From the NCBI GenBank assembly GCA_963678705.1, contig OY783208.1, forward strand, positions 8,370,001-8,434,000: a stretch of DNA of 64,000 bases. Reading direction: 5' to 3'. Source of the stretch: Panorpa germanica. Its lineage: Eukaryota > Arthropoda > Insecta > Mecoptera > Panorpidae. Of this stretch, positions 1 to 11,979 are shown piece after piece (position 1 is the stretch's first letter; each line of letters starts with the position of its first letter). The notes beneath the pieces are model-generated. The model saw only the letters and a list, made by a program, of their open reading frames with translations. It searched no databases and was not told the DNA's origin. The position numbers and the translations under genes were made by a program.

Positions 1-602
1 ATTAATATTAATTAGCTTTATATTAATTTAATAAAAATGACATCTCTAAGAAGTATGGCTTTAAATAATTTACCTATGCTTGAAGAAACGGAGTTAAATT
101 ATATGGAAAATGAAATACAGTTAAGAAAATACAACCATTAGAATCAGAAACTAGACGTAGCCAAAACACTTAATTAATAGATCTTATTTATAATAGAATA
201 TACTGTTTATTTATTAATAAAATTAGAAACAGTATATTGTGTTTATTCTTAAATATACTTAATAAAATAAGTGCTGTTTTTTTAATCTATCATAATTTAA
301 CAAATATAATGCATTCTAATATTCTATTAATGCATATAATTTTTAAAATCCAATTGTGAAATGATTAAAAGTTCCAAAAAATTAATAAATAAGAGAATAT
401 ATAAATTATTATGCAAACTCTGTATTTAATATTAAATTTGTACTATACTAAGATAAATGCTTCTTATAAAATCCAGAAAAACGGTAGAAATAATAGTTTA
501 ACCAGATAATGATATCCAACAAAGAAAAAATATTTAAATTAATTTAAATTTCCCGCATTTTGCTGGTCTACAAAACGTTCTACACAATATATGGAGTGAT
601 AT
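1..602. other. AT-rich stretch without a recognised gene
   Basis: Very AT-rich sequence with no convincing coding region. The right end (about 595-620) holds a short duplicated motif (gatatcattatgagat twice) that belongs to the broken edge of the adjoining LRR-1 pseudogene. Confidence 0.5.
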
Positions 603-1066
603 CATTATGAGATATCTGTGATATCATTATGAGATAAATTCAGTTCTGTTAACAATAGCAAGGTAGACTGACATATTTTACTATTTACATTTCTTTCCAT
701 GTCTAACCACTGCAAACGATTTAAATTATGGAACACTTTTGGGCCGGTGTGTTGACTTCCAACTCCATCTAGTGTCATGCGTTCTTCGTTGATCAATCTA
801 GTGAAGGTGTCGTTTTCTATTGCGGATATTTAACCCCTTGGCCTCAGTTTTTCGAAGTTGGTAAAGTTTTTAAAAGCACCACTGTTCATTTTGTCAACAT
901 TTACATTAATCACATCAACGTCTGTTATAATCGATAGATCGTTAACGTTCCAATCGTTTGGAATCGATTTTGCACTTTCCAATCGAACAAATGGATCACG
1001 ATAGATTGTCTGAGCATTCACACTTAACAGAAATACAAAGAGTAGGGCCATCCGTAAGCCGCACAT
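603..1066 (-). pseudogene. LRR-1: truncated N-terminal stub of the LRR gene family
   Basis: The stub starts at an ATG at 1066 followed by a hydrophobic signal peptide (MCGLRMALLFVFLLSVNAQ). A conserved N-terminal cap follows (SIPNDWNVNDLSIITDVDV), then the first LRRs (GPKVFHNLNRLQWLDM, LLLLTELNLSHNDIT). An in-frame TAA at 830-832 replaces the residue found in LRR-2, and similarity stops near 603, so the remaining LRRs, the membrane segment and the tail are missing. It clearly derives from the same ancestor as LRR-2 at 5669-8550. I infer a dead fragment; a short secreted product cannot be excluded. Confidence 0.8.
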
Positions 1067-1139
1067 TTTGATTTTGATAGAGCAAAGTTTTATTTTAGTG
1101 AAAATGTCAGGTCCGTCACATAAATACACACACTATGTC

Positions 1140-4100
1140 CACACTGTAAATTTTAATTTTTAACACACACTGCTTCGATTAGCGAGGCTCTATTAACTAA
1201 TTCTAATTCTTATTTTGTAAAACGTTTTGCCATTGGGTTCCATCGGGTTATCGCTATCGCATTTCCTTTGGTTAATTATTTTATACGCTTATTAAAATAT
1301 CGTCAAAATTCCTGAGAGGCAGGCCCGAACTAAAGCGAGCCCCGGACCTACTGAACCACAAAATATTAATTGAATGCAATTCGCTATTTACTACATTTGT
1401 ACAGGATAGAACGGATTATTCACTTTGACATCAATCGATTAGTGTTTAAGTCTGTAAGTTAAACTAATAAGATATCAATTTAATTTTCTTTGCTCTTAAC
1501 ATTCATAATATCAAAACATTATGTGGTGCACGAGTCCGGCTGTGAGTATTAACTGACGTTTGACTAGCTCTTTAGTGCTTGTGGTTTACGCTCTGTTGTA
1601 GAAACGAATTATAATAACTCAAAAGAAAACCAATAAAAATCCTTTTTGCATAGATAGTACCAAAATAAATAATTAAAGGAATAAGCAAATGCAAAAATAA
1701 AGATAATACCGCACGAATAAAAATAAATAAAATTCCAAAAAACCATAGTGTCCAGACAGCAGAGCCGGTGTTCCAAAACACAAAAATAATATCTTATTCG
1801 CTCTCACATTTATCGTCACCGTTAGAATGGTCTATTATTGCAAAAGTAAATTTCGAAACGGCCTGAGTTGAAGGCCCCACTGAGCCCTGGACACAGGTCC
1901 GCGTCATCATATTAATAAAACTGAAAGAATTTAGACAACTTACTTTTACAATAAAAAATAGTGGAAATATTGTCACCAACCAGAAATAACTAATATTTGT
2001 TAGCTTAAAACGCTTAGGCTTCTTTACACCACCGTCACTTTTTTAGAGCCACAATGACGGTAAATTTAATACAAAAAGTATTTTATATATACTTATTTAC
2101 GTACTACATATTCGTAATATTTATGTTCTGTGTATTACATATATTTTACATTAAAAAAAACGAATTGCATCAACAACAAGAAGCGAACTTGGTATAAGAA
2201 TGTTTAGTCATTAAATTATTTGAATAAAATTGATTTTTCAAATCGAACAAAAAATCATGAATAAATTAAATTGAAGAAAAATGATTCACACGAAATATAA
2301 TTTCGTATGCGTCTCACTAGAGCACGGTTCCACAGTGTGATTTCCGGTTCTTTTCTTGCTTGGTTTTACAGCAAATTCGTTGATAACGTTATCATAGTTT
2401 GGTTTATAGATATACAGATCTCAAGAATTTTTAATTCAATAAATACATTTAATTCATTGCAAAAACAAAAACACAACAAGCTGTATTTCCTTGAAGAAGG
2501 AAGAACCCTCAAATTGCTTTTGTTGGACAACAACCTTTACAATTTATAAAAACTAGATCACAAAACGTTGTGTATTAGATAACATTATTTACTAAATAGG
2601 TATCTTTTAATTATGTTGAATAAACCTTTAATTCTCGCAAGCATTTTCTTTTATGTTGCAGATTTCTTTAATTTATTTAATTTAGTTTTAGGACATTGTA
2701 ATTGCACAGATCCATTTTCCCATTTTTGATTTATTCATTTTTATTTGTTAATTTTTTTTTTTTTTTTAATATTTATTTATTTATAGTGCATCAACTATTG
2801 AGTTATTAGCACTTAAACTAATATATATTACATTTTTATCAACATTTTATAGGACATAATCTATACAATTTATAATTTTCAATTTTATCAGCTTATTTCA
2901 TTTATTCTATTAAAATTCTTCAATCTATGCTTCTTTCCATTGTCCATCATTTTCTATTTCAACTGGATCACGATCTGATACATCGCCTCCACTATGATGT
3001 CACCCATTGCATTCTCTGGTTCTTTCTTCTACTAGCATTTTTTCTTTGTCTAATATTGTATACTTCTACTCTTCTGTTCTTTTAACTATATTTCCTTTCT
3101 TTTTAATAAACCAGTTTTCCTTCTTTTTCGTTTTTATTCCTCTGTCTATTTTCTTTATCGATTATTTCTTTTTGTTATCGTGTTTTCTTTGTTCATATTC
3201 ATGATTATGGTTGCACATAATCAATTAAATCTGATTGTTACCAAACCCAGATAATATAACACTGGCCCGGGAATCGAACCCGGAGACATAGTAGTCAGAG
3301 TCAAACATCAATGCTCTCGACTACTTGTGTCGTCTATTTGTTAATTTTGTGTCCTGTAAACATTTTAATAGTTTCTTAATATTAGTGCCATTGTCATAAA
3401 GTAAGTCAGGAATGTTGTCGTCTAGTTGTAAATTTAGTTTTATCTGGTAAAATGTATTACATGCAGTAGCAGGTGCTCGAATGTTAATTCTTTATGACAT
3501 GTGTCGCAAATAAGCTGTCGTTGTCTCTTCCGGATGTTTTCAAGTGGAATTGTTGTTTATGTTGGGGATGATTTTTTTTTTATTAAAATGCAGTGCAGTG
3601 GATTATCCCAGGGTGATGCAAGTCTACAAAATGCCGCCTCTTAAATGTTCCTCCCTTAAAATGAACTTTGATTGCGATTTAAGGAAAAACTGCACAAAAT
3701 CTGCAAACGCTATTTAAATCTTGAAAATGAAAACAATTTGATCTACTACAGTTCAACCCAGTTTAGCTTTAGTAAATTCGTGAATTAGGGATGTAAAGCG
3801 TAGGGTGGCGAGGCAAAGTATCGACTGGAGATTTTCTTCTCTCTCTCTCTTTTTCTCTCACATTGAGTTTTAAATGTCAAAAAGAAACGAAGAGTATTCA
3901 CTACGGGTTTCAAAAAGGGCGAGTCGATTATTCGGAGAATTAAGTACGCTAACTTCAGTTGGAAATTCTTTAACGCACTTTTTCTAATTAGGTGTCTGCC
4001 GCCTGAGTTGCAAGTATAATCATATAAGAATATAAACATACACCTGGCACATTACAATAAAGAGAGGATTCCATAGTTTTATAGAAATTAAGACAAGGAC

Positions 4101-5420
4101 CACAAGTCCATTGGATGTTTGACAGTTGAACTAATATGCCGATGTTCACAAATTGGTTTTGATTCCATTTTGAAAAGACACGTAATTCCAGTACGACCCA
4201 TCATGGAGACTTTTCTCGCCATGATAACTGATAAGCTCTTTGAACGGTGCGACAATACGCTCTAGTGATGGATAAATTTCAACCCGAAAGAAATAACACG
4301 TTGAATGCTAGCACTAAATAATAAATATAAAAGATTCTTTATCTTCTTTTCTACGTTTTACTTTGGTAACTAAAGAGACTAAAAAAGGAAAATTAAAATT
4401 AAATGCAAAATGTTTTTTATAAAATAATCTTTAATTTGTTTCAAATGAATGAAGTAATTAATGAAAAAGAAAAACATAATAAAAGCGTGGTGCACTTAAA
4501 ATATATAAACATTATATTCTACTTTAAATAACTATTTCACTCATATTATGCTATGTTATCCAAGTTATATATATGTTACATAATCTAAACATTAATGAAG
4601 TTCTAAAATATTCTCATAAAATTTTACAAGTTACTTCAAATTTAATAAAAATTTATTTCAATAAATTCACTTAATTTTAAATTAAAAATTTATTTAATAA
4701 ACATAAGTTACGTAGGTCTTAACTTTTGGTAATTTTTAGCCATGTAAGTACAAGTGGTGTAAGAGGGGGGTCATGAGATTGTCCGCATCCGGATCCCCAG
4801 TAAGGCAGCTCTCACACTAAAACTGTCTATGCCGACTTTTTCGTTTCGCATTAAATCACTTTATCAATGAAATACGAGCACACCGTACTGCATAACTCGG
4901 ATGCTGCAAGTAGTTAGAACCAGTGTGAAAGCGCTCTTACATTTTAGCTGCGTAATGGCGGTTTGTGTTCGTTGTTCGATGAACGCACGGAGCGGATCTG
5001 ATACCGCATTTCCGTTTTGATTAGAAATGATTCAAATCAAACTGTGAAATCATATTTTAAAGTTGGTATTTTTTACATTTTTAATCAAATATATCGATCG
5101 TGCTATTCATTACAGAGACAACTCGGAATATTGAGTTTTGATAAAACGACAAAATAAATATTCGAGTTATCTAAGTATTGAATTATATAGAGGATACAAT
5201 TTTACATAAAAGTCTGCATTAACCCAAATTAAATAGTTGCACATTTGAGGGACGACCTGACAGCAAACTTTATTAATATACGAGTACGGCGCCATTTTAT
5301 AGAAACGACGGCTATTATAGTCAAGTCACACATTCTAATTTAAAAATGGAATTCAAATTTGAAACTACAAATAATTTTATCCAACGTCGCTTCGAGACGA
5401 GCTAACGCTAGTATTTTATA
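1140..5420. repeat. Segmental duplication, copy A (flank of LRR-1)
   Basis: Long blocks here recur with modest divergence downstream. About 1140-1500 matches 8630-9010, 1600-1980 matches 12225-12560, and 2290-5190 matches 12560-15200 apart from the SINE at 2756-3334, which is only in this copy. The blocks keep order and orientation and abut an LRR gene, so the LRR gene and its 5' flank were duplicated as one unit. No open reading frame within it looks like a conserved protein; short frames shared by both copies are by-products of the duplication. Confidence 0.75.
2756..3334 (-). mobile_element. tRNA-derived SINE with 14-bp target duplication
   Basis: An insertion of about 580 bp present in copy A and absent at the matching site in copy B (near 12990). 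It is flanked by a perfect 14-bp direct repeat (tatttgttaatttt at 2742-2755 and 3335-3348). On the minus strand the head carries a pol III B box (ggttcgattcc, complement of 3270-3280) and a plausible A box around 3309-3323, spaced as in a tRNA. The other end is a run of T on the plus strand, that is a poly-A tail on the minus strand. Head, tail and target duplication together identify a SINE. The empty site in the paralogous copy is direct evidence of insertion. Confidence 0.8.
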
Positions 5421-5668
5421 ATATTTAGGTGTATTTGTTTATTTTTTTACAATATGACCATTAATGGTTTTTCTGTGACAAGCAGATAAGAAATATAATT
5501 ATAAATAAAAAGTAGGAACTAAAAATAATTATAAAATGTATTTCATAAAATAAGATTTTTATTTAGAACGTATAAATATAATATAAACTACTGCCAGTTA
5601 ATCCAAGTTTAATATAAACTAAGGTTACCTAAAAATAAAGAAAATCTTCTTCAGAACAAAAACCATAT

Positions 5669-8550
5669 TCATTCAATTTCCTCATAATGATTCTCTTCGG
5701 ACTCGGTGTCCTCTTGTTCGAGATGTTGGGGCCCTAAAACATTGAAAAAACACATCAACTTAGAATAGTGTATTTTCTTTGTATTTACATTTTAACTATT
5801 CTTCGAAGCTTTAGGTAACAATGTTACACAATGTACTTATAAAAGCAACTAATTGACTTTTTAATAATTAGGTTCACTTCACGTTGGGTGTTCTCCAAGT
5901 ACGTACCTGGAATATCGGGCAGGACCGTTAAGTAAATAGGTTGTGGTAGTACTTCGACATAACGAGGATGAAACCTGGGATAATCATAAATGTGAGGTCT
6001 TCCCACGGAGTCGTAAATTGGAAAGATAGGATAGTGATAAAATGAACTGGATCTGCCGTCACCATCAGCCCTACGTCATCATAAAGTTCATTTAACATAA
6101 CTGCATCGTTAACATTTCGATTCGGGTTCGTCCTTTTTCGTTGTTTATATACAAATAAAATGGCGCCAATTACTGAAAAGGAACAGGTTTTCTATGTAAA
6201 TATTAATATTATGAGTTAGGATCACTTAGCTATGTTTTAATTATGTTTTGTACTCAATAAATTTGAAATTTATTTTACTCTGAATTAAGGTTGTGTGCTA
6301 CCCTAAATTGTTAGGAGGGTTGTCTATTCTACAACTAAGATAAATAGGATTGTAATTCTAACCTGCAAATACGGCAGCCAGTGCAGCGGAAGTAGCAACT
6401 ATCCATATGGTGGTCCCATTTCCGTTCATGCTTTCATTACGATTGATTTTGACGACAACTGTTTGCTGTGGTTCAATATTTAGAAATTCTATGTGACGCA
6501 ACTCATAATTTTGAATTTGCTTTACTGAGCCGGCATTCAAGAAATTCCTGCTTATATCAATTTCGTTCAAATCTGGTTGCGTTTCTTGTAAAGATTTGTT
6601 GCTATGTGTCAAATTGTAAGATGTAAACTGATTAGAAGATAAATCTACTATTCGCAGCTTCCCTCGAGTTTTGGAGCCACAAAATTTATCCAATGCTACC
6701 ACATAAAGTTCATTTTCAGATAAAAACAATTTTGTTAAGTTCAAGGGAATACATAGAGAACAATTTTTAAGTTTGTTGTTTTTCAATGACAATTCTTCAA
6801 GGTTAATCAAATGTTGAAACGAGTCGTCCAGGTGAGTCAACTTGTTGTCTTGTAAATTTATCAGGATGATGTTCCTTTGAACTGCAGCTGGTAATTTGAT
6901 AGAGTCTATTTGATTGTGTTGTAAGTAGACATGTGTCAGATGGACTAAGTTATCCGGTAAATGAAACTCTTTTAGCAAATTATATCCAAAGCTTATCAAT
7001 TCTAATTTAGGTGTGTCGTTAAATAAACTAACAGGTAAACTCGTTATAAAGTTGTGATGGAACGAAATGTAAGTCAATTCAGTCAAATTGTTTAAAAGAA
7101 ACGGATCAAGGGATGTGATATTGTTATGAGATAAACTTAATTGCTTTAAACTCGTCAACCCTTTGAAATGATTTGGCGTTATCGTCTTTAAATTGTTGTT
7201 CTCTAAAGTCAACAGTTCCAACTTTTGAAGGTCTCTAAAAGTGTCTGATTCAATATCTGCCAGCTGATTGTTATACAAGTACAATTTAGTTAGGTCCGAA
7301 CAACAAGCGAAGGTGCCCGACTTTATGGAACGTATTTTGTTATTATGCACCCCAATATAAATCAGCTCTTTCAAGTTTTTAAAATTATTGCTATTTAATT
7401 CTGTAATTTCGTTATCTGATAAATCCAAATCAGTTAAATTGCCCGGTAAATACAAAGGAAAACTTTTAATTTTGTTTTTGCTTAATGACAATTCTTGAAG
7501 GTTAATTAAATGTTGAAACGATTCGTTAAGGTGAGTCAAGTTGTTGTCGCTTAAATATAATACCTTTATGTTTCTTTGATTTGTAGCTGATAATTCTATA
7601 GATTCAATTTGATTATTTTGTAACAAAACACTTGTCAACCTTTCTAATTTATGAGGTAAATGCAATTCTTTTATTAAATTAAATCCTAAGTATAAATTTT
7701 CTAATTTAGGCGTGTTCACAAAATAATCTTTATCTACTCTCGTTATTAAGTTATGATCCAACCTGATGTCAATCAGGTCAGGCAACTGCATTAAAGTGTC
7801 CTCTCCAAGAAATGTGATCTTGTTATATGATAAATCTAATCCCTTTAAATTCGGCAATTGTTGCACTGGTATTGTCGTTAAATTGTTATGACTTAAGGAT
7901 AATACTTCCAACTTGGACAGGTGTATAAAAGCACCTGGTTCAATATTAGTAATCTAATTTTTATACAAATTTAATGTAATTAGACTGAGACAATCAGCAA
8001 ACGCACTGGATTTTACTGCACGGATTTTATTCCCACTTAAGTCAATAAATTTAAGGTTCTCTAAGTTTATAAAAGTGTCCTCACCTAATTCTGTGATATC
8101 ATTATGAGATACATTCAGATATGTTAACAATAATAAGTTAGTCAGATGTATTTTCTTAATTTCATTTTTTGCGATGTTTAACGACGTCAAACGATTTAAA
8201 TTATGGAACACTTTAGGGCCGATGTCTTCAATGCCAACTCCATTTAGTGATATGCTTGTTAATTTGTTCAATCCAGTGAAGGCGTTGTCCTCAATGGTGG
8301 TTATTCTACCAGTGAGCTCCAACCTTTCCAGGCTTGTGAAGTTCTTAAAAGCTCCGGTGTTTATTCTGTCAACGTTTACATTAGACACGTCAATGTCTGT
8401 TACAATCCATGGGTCTTCAACATTCCAATCGATTGGAATAGATTTTAATTTGTTTGCGTCATCCCAAAACAGTAATGGTGCACGATAGCTGGTCCGAACA
8501 TAAACAATTGCAAGAAATGCAATAAGCAGACATATCCTTAAACCATACAT
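5669..8550 (-). pseudogene. LRR-2: transmembrane leucine-rich-repeat gene, nearly intact
   Basis: Three exons: 8550-6363, 6172-5907 and 5733-5669, with GT-AG introns. The product would have a signal peptide (MYGLRICLLIAFLAIVYV), an N-terminal cap, about 20 LRRs of 22-24 residues (LTSLNIAKNEIKKIHL type), and a membrane helix encoded across the first intron (IWIVATSAALAAVFA then VIGAILFVY). It ends with a basic then Tyr/Pro-rich cytoplasmic tail (IYDYPRF) and an acidic end (HYEEIE). Two lesions are visible: an in-frame TAG at 7954-7956, after which 517 codons stay open in the same frame, and a frameshift in exon 2 between about 6075 and 6006. Either this is a young pseudogene, or the TAG is polymorphic or read through. 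The architecture resembles insect surface LRR receptors; the ligand is unknown and I assign no symbol. Confidence 0.8.
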
Positions 8551-8629
8551 CTTGATTTAAATACCTAAAACTAAAAACTATTCTATAAAGTGAACTGTTA
8601 TTCTTCATCAACACACTTTTAATCACTCT

Positions 8630-9080
8630 ATACACACTTTGTACACACTGTAGTTCTTAGTAGATGCTGCTTAGATGAGCGAGACTCTATTAACTAATTC
8701 TATTTCTTATTTTTTGAAACGATTTGCCATTGGGTTCCAGCGGGTTATCGCTACCGCATTTCCTTTGGTTAATTATTTTATTTATTTTATTCATTCAAAC
8801 AACCTCAAATTTCCTAAGAGGCAAAACCTGACAAAAGCGAGCCCCAAGGTTTCCGAACCACAAAATATTAACTGAATGCACTTCGCTATTTATTGCATTC
8901 CACAAATTTGTACAGGACAGAAAAGATGCTATACTTTGACATCAATCGATTAGTATTTAAGTTATTTTAGTTTTTAATTTAGTATTTATAGACTAATAAG
9001 AATACGTAATATTAAAACTTTATGTGTTGCTAGTTGCTTTGTGCCTCTCTTTTACACTCTGTTGTACAAACGAGTTGGCA
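8630..9080. repeat. Segmental duplication, copy B part 1 (5' flank of LRR-2)
   Basis: Matches 1140-1510 upstream of LRR-1. Both contain a block reading ttgccattgggttcca followed by the same purine/pyrimidine order. It probably carries the promoter-proximal region of the LRR family. A related but more diverged block lies upstream of LRR-4 near 28780-29060. Confidence 0.65.
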
Positions 9081-9171
9081 ATCCCTGGACGTAAAGAGAG
9101 GACGCCAATCGAACTTGATTTCTTAACTTTAATTTCTTTAATGATTTATTACAGGCTCAAAATTGATTTAA

Positions 9172-9902
9172 GAAATCAGTATTCTACTGTAGAATTTTGA
9201 AAAAATCGAAAATTTTTTTTTTTCATATTTTCAAAGATTAGATATTCAAAAATATGTCATTAAAAGGATTTTTTAAAATTCCTATTATTTCATGAGTTAT
9301 AGCCATATAATAATATATAGTTATATATATTATTATACGAGTTATAAAACTTTGAACGCGTTTTTCTGGGAACTACTTTTTTCGAGCTGGGGGTAATGAT
9401 ATCTCAAGTTCTAATGAACTGATTCACTTCAAATTTGAAGAGGATGTTCCCTATACGTCGCTTCATCGCGTGAACCATGCCCAAAACTATAACTTCTCAT
9501 TTAGTATTTTTTTAAAATTCGGAATTGTTAAAAAAAAATGAAAAAAAATAATTCTTTTTTCAAACTGCCGCCATTTTGAAAAAAAAAATTTCTTTAGCTT
9601 ATCCAAGGTTCATGCGATAGCAGCATTTATAATAATTAAGAATCCGTCTGTTTTTTATGTTTCAGAGCACCAGGAGGGTTGGAATCATGCACGCCAGGAC
9701 ACCATCTTTTTTTTTGACCACTCACTTTGACTGCATATAACTTTGTCAATCTTAATTATTTTTTTTTAATAATTTTTTTATGTAATAATAAAACATCAAT
9801 AAACAAATAATAAAAAAATTGATTGTAAAAATATTTTTTGTTTGCTTCATACAGCGCTTCAAAAACCGGGCTAAATTCATGCCTCTACAGTAGAATACCC
9901 CC
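9172..9902. mobile_element. TTAA-flanked non-autonomous DNA transposon (piggyBac-like MITE)
   Basis: A block of about 730 bp bordered by TTAA at 9168-9171 and 9903-9906, with inverted termini (left tattctactgtagaa, right its complement in ctacagtagaata). It encodes nothing recognisable. The interior shares the string acgcgtttttctgggaac with the TTAA element at 32324-33036, which suggests related families. The left terminus is slightly degraded. TTAA target duplication is the hallmark of piggyBac, so that superfamily is my inference; no transposase is present. Confidence 0.6.
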
Positions 9903-9906
9903 TTAA

Positions 9907-11979
9907 TATTTCCTAAAGTACAGTGATTTGTTAAAAAATTATTGGAAATTTGTGGCCCTCAATATATCAATGTTTGCATAGTTTTATAGGAATTAGGACA
10001 TGGGACACTTCCCCATTAAGTTAAACTTAATTCCGTACGAATTTCTGGAATAATTTTCTTGTAAAACTCAGATATGGTTACCATCTACACTGTTAAAATT
10101 GTTCCTTTTTTTAATACAAATTTAATATACAAATGCTCATTAGAATTAAGAGCCGGTTATTAATTTTTGTTTTAAGACGAATTGTTGTCTGAATTTGTTA
10201 AACAATTATATGAAAATGCACTGCACATGTTATGAAAATCATTGCATTAATGGGTCAAATAGTAAAAAGTTATTTATTTTTGTTCGTTTGAACCAAGCGG
10301 CTGTTAAAAGCGCACTCTGTACTTAGGCGTACCCTTAGGGCCCACAAATTAAACGCGCCCTTCCGATCAAACACTTTTAATGAAATTATGACGCTGGTCT
10401 TACTTATGCAGGACCGTTTCTAGGGAGCCACGTGGTCTGCATTTAGAACGGCGGCAAATTAATAGACAAAATAATTTCTATCAACTTTTCTAACGCTCTG
10501 GAGACAGTGTACACGCTTAAACGTTTTCATATTTAAGAAGTTTTACAGCTTGTTCAATAAGCCAACGGTTCCGCACTTCCTTTGGTTCATTATTTCGATA
10601 ATTTTTAATTGCGGTCATTTTGATAAACATTTTCTACAAGTTTCCGTTTTATACGCTAGCTTGACTTAAAGTTTTTAAGCTTGACTTAAAGTTTAATAAA
10701 ATAATAATTTATTGCAATGCACAAATTGGTCTAGTAAGGAGAAGTTGCGGTACCCCGAGTTACGAACTTAATTCGTCCATTGAATTCGTTAGTAAGATTA
10801 ATGTGAACCCAATGAATCCGTCATATCACTTGTCTTCTTCGTTCTTTATGCAATCCGCGGGACTTCATATTCTGTTGCTCCTGGAGGTTAAATAAAAAAG
10901 ACCTTTTTTCGTTTAGTTATAACATTCATTGATATTTGAACTGCACGTCTTCAAATTAATATTAAGTAAATACAGAGTGCTATTATTATTTAAACATTAT
11001 CAAAATACAATTTCCGTACAGGCTTAATTCTTTGGCACCGTTTAACTATTCAAAGTCGTAACAATCTGCAAACAACCATATGCTAATAATATAATAAATA
11101 TAAAATATGACAAATAAACTGATACTTAATATAACTAGTTAATACAACCAAACCGCTGCTTAATTGTTTCTAGTAAAAGGAATAATGTCATCACAAAATG
11201 TTGTTCAAACCACTCCGCTATCAAACTGTTTAGAGGAGGACAAATTATATTCAATACAACCTCGCACTAGTAAACTTATTTGCAATCGATATAGTTAGTA
11301 GAACCCATCGTTGTCAGAAAATAGTATAGTATCATTACTACCTAGTTCAAATCTCCCGTCGCAATACAATAGATATAGTTAGTTAGAACCATTGTTATCG
11401 TATCAAACAACAAACTATTCGTATTAACAAGAAATATTATATTTCTCTTTAAATTTAACAAATCATACAGTCCACTTTAAATATAAGGTTTAAGCGACCA
11501 ACGGAAAATTATTCAATAATTCAGTGCATTAAGAACTCGCGTACGTCGTGTACAGAGTGTAAATGCTGTCTTAGCTTTGTTATCGATTTAAAGTTACGTA
11601 ATTGAAACAGTGTTTAATTTAATATTCCCGTTGATGCCTTTTTGCCTTAACCTGCTACACGTTAGAAATCTAAATCTTTGTGTTTCTTATATTTACGACT
11701 AGGTCTCTTTCCCACTGATTAATAAAACTATAGCCGAGCGCCGGTTACAAACCGTCCTTAGTTTCTTTAAGGTAGTACTAGTTTGTTTGATGGTTCTTGT
11801 TTGTAAGGAAAAAACCATGGGGATGTAATTCCTTCATCCCTTATTTATCTGATCAGTAATTAACCAGGGTGACAATGAGCAAGAACTAGGATTATATAAA
11901 TAATGGATTCACTAGTAAAGTTAAGTAACAATTTAATCCATAAAATATTGCATCTAGAGATCATAGATTTATCCCAATA
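9907..11979. other. Intergenic, partly duplicated sequence
   Basis: No coding region seen. About 9950-10560 is similar to 21170-21500 (shared strings such as aggacatgggacacttc and tctggaataatttt), another piece of the duplicated LRR flank. The rest, 10560-11979, is AT-rich and unrecognised. Confidence 0.5.

Noticed and set aside
2307..2549. Shared short protein in duplicated flanks (also 12578-12760)
   Set aside because: Both copies encode SVISGSFLAWFYSKFVDN but diverge by frame changes soon after; similarity comes from DNA duplication, with no start or stop conserved.
8174..8488. Open frame of 104 codons on the plus strand
   Set aside because: It lies antisense to the well-supported LRR-2 exon and has no family signature.
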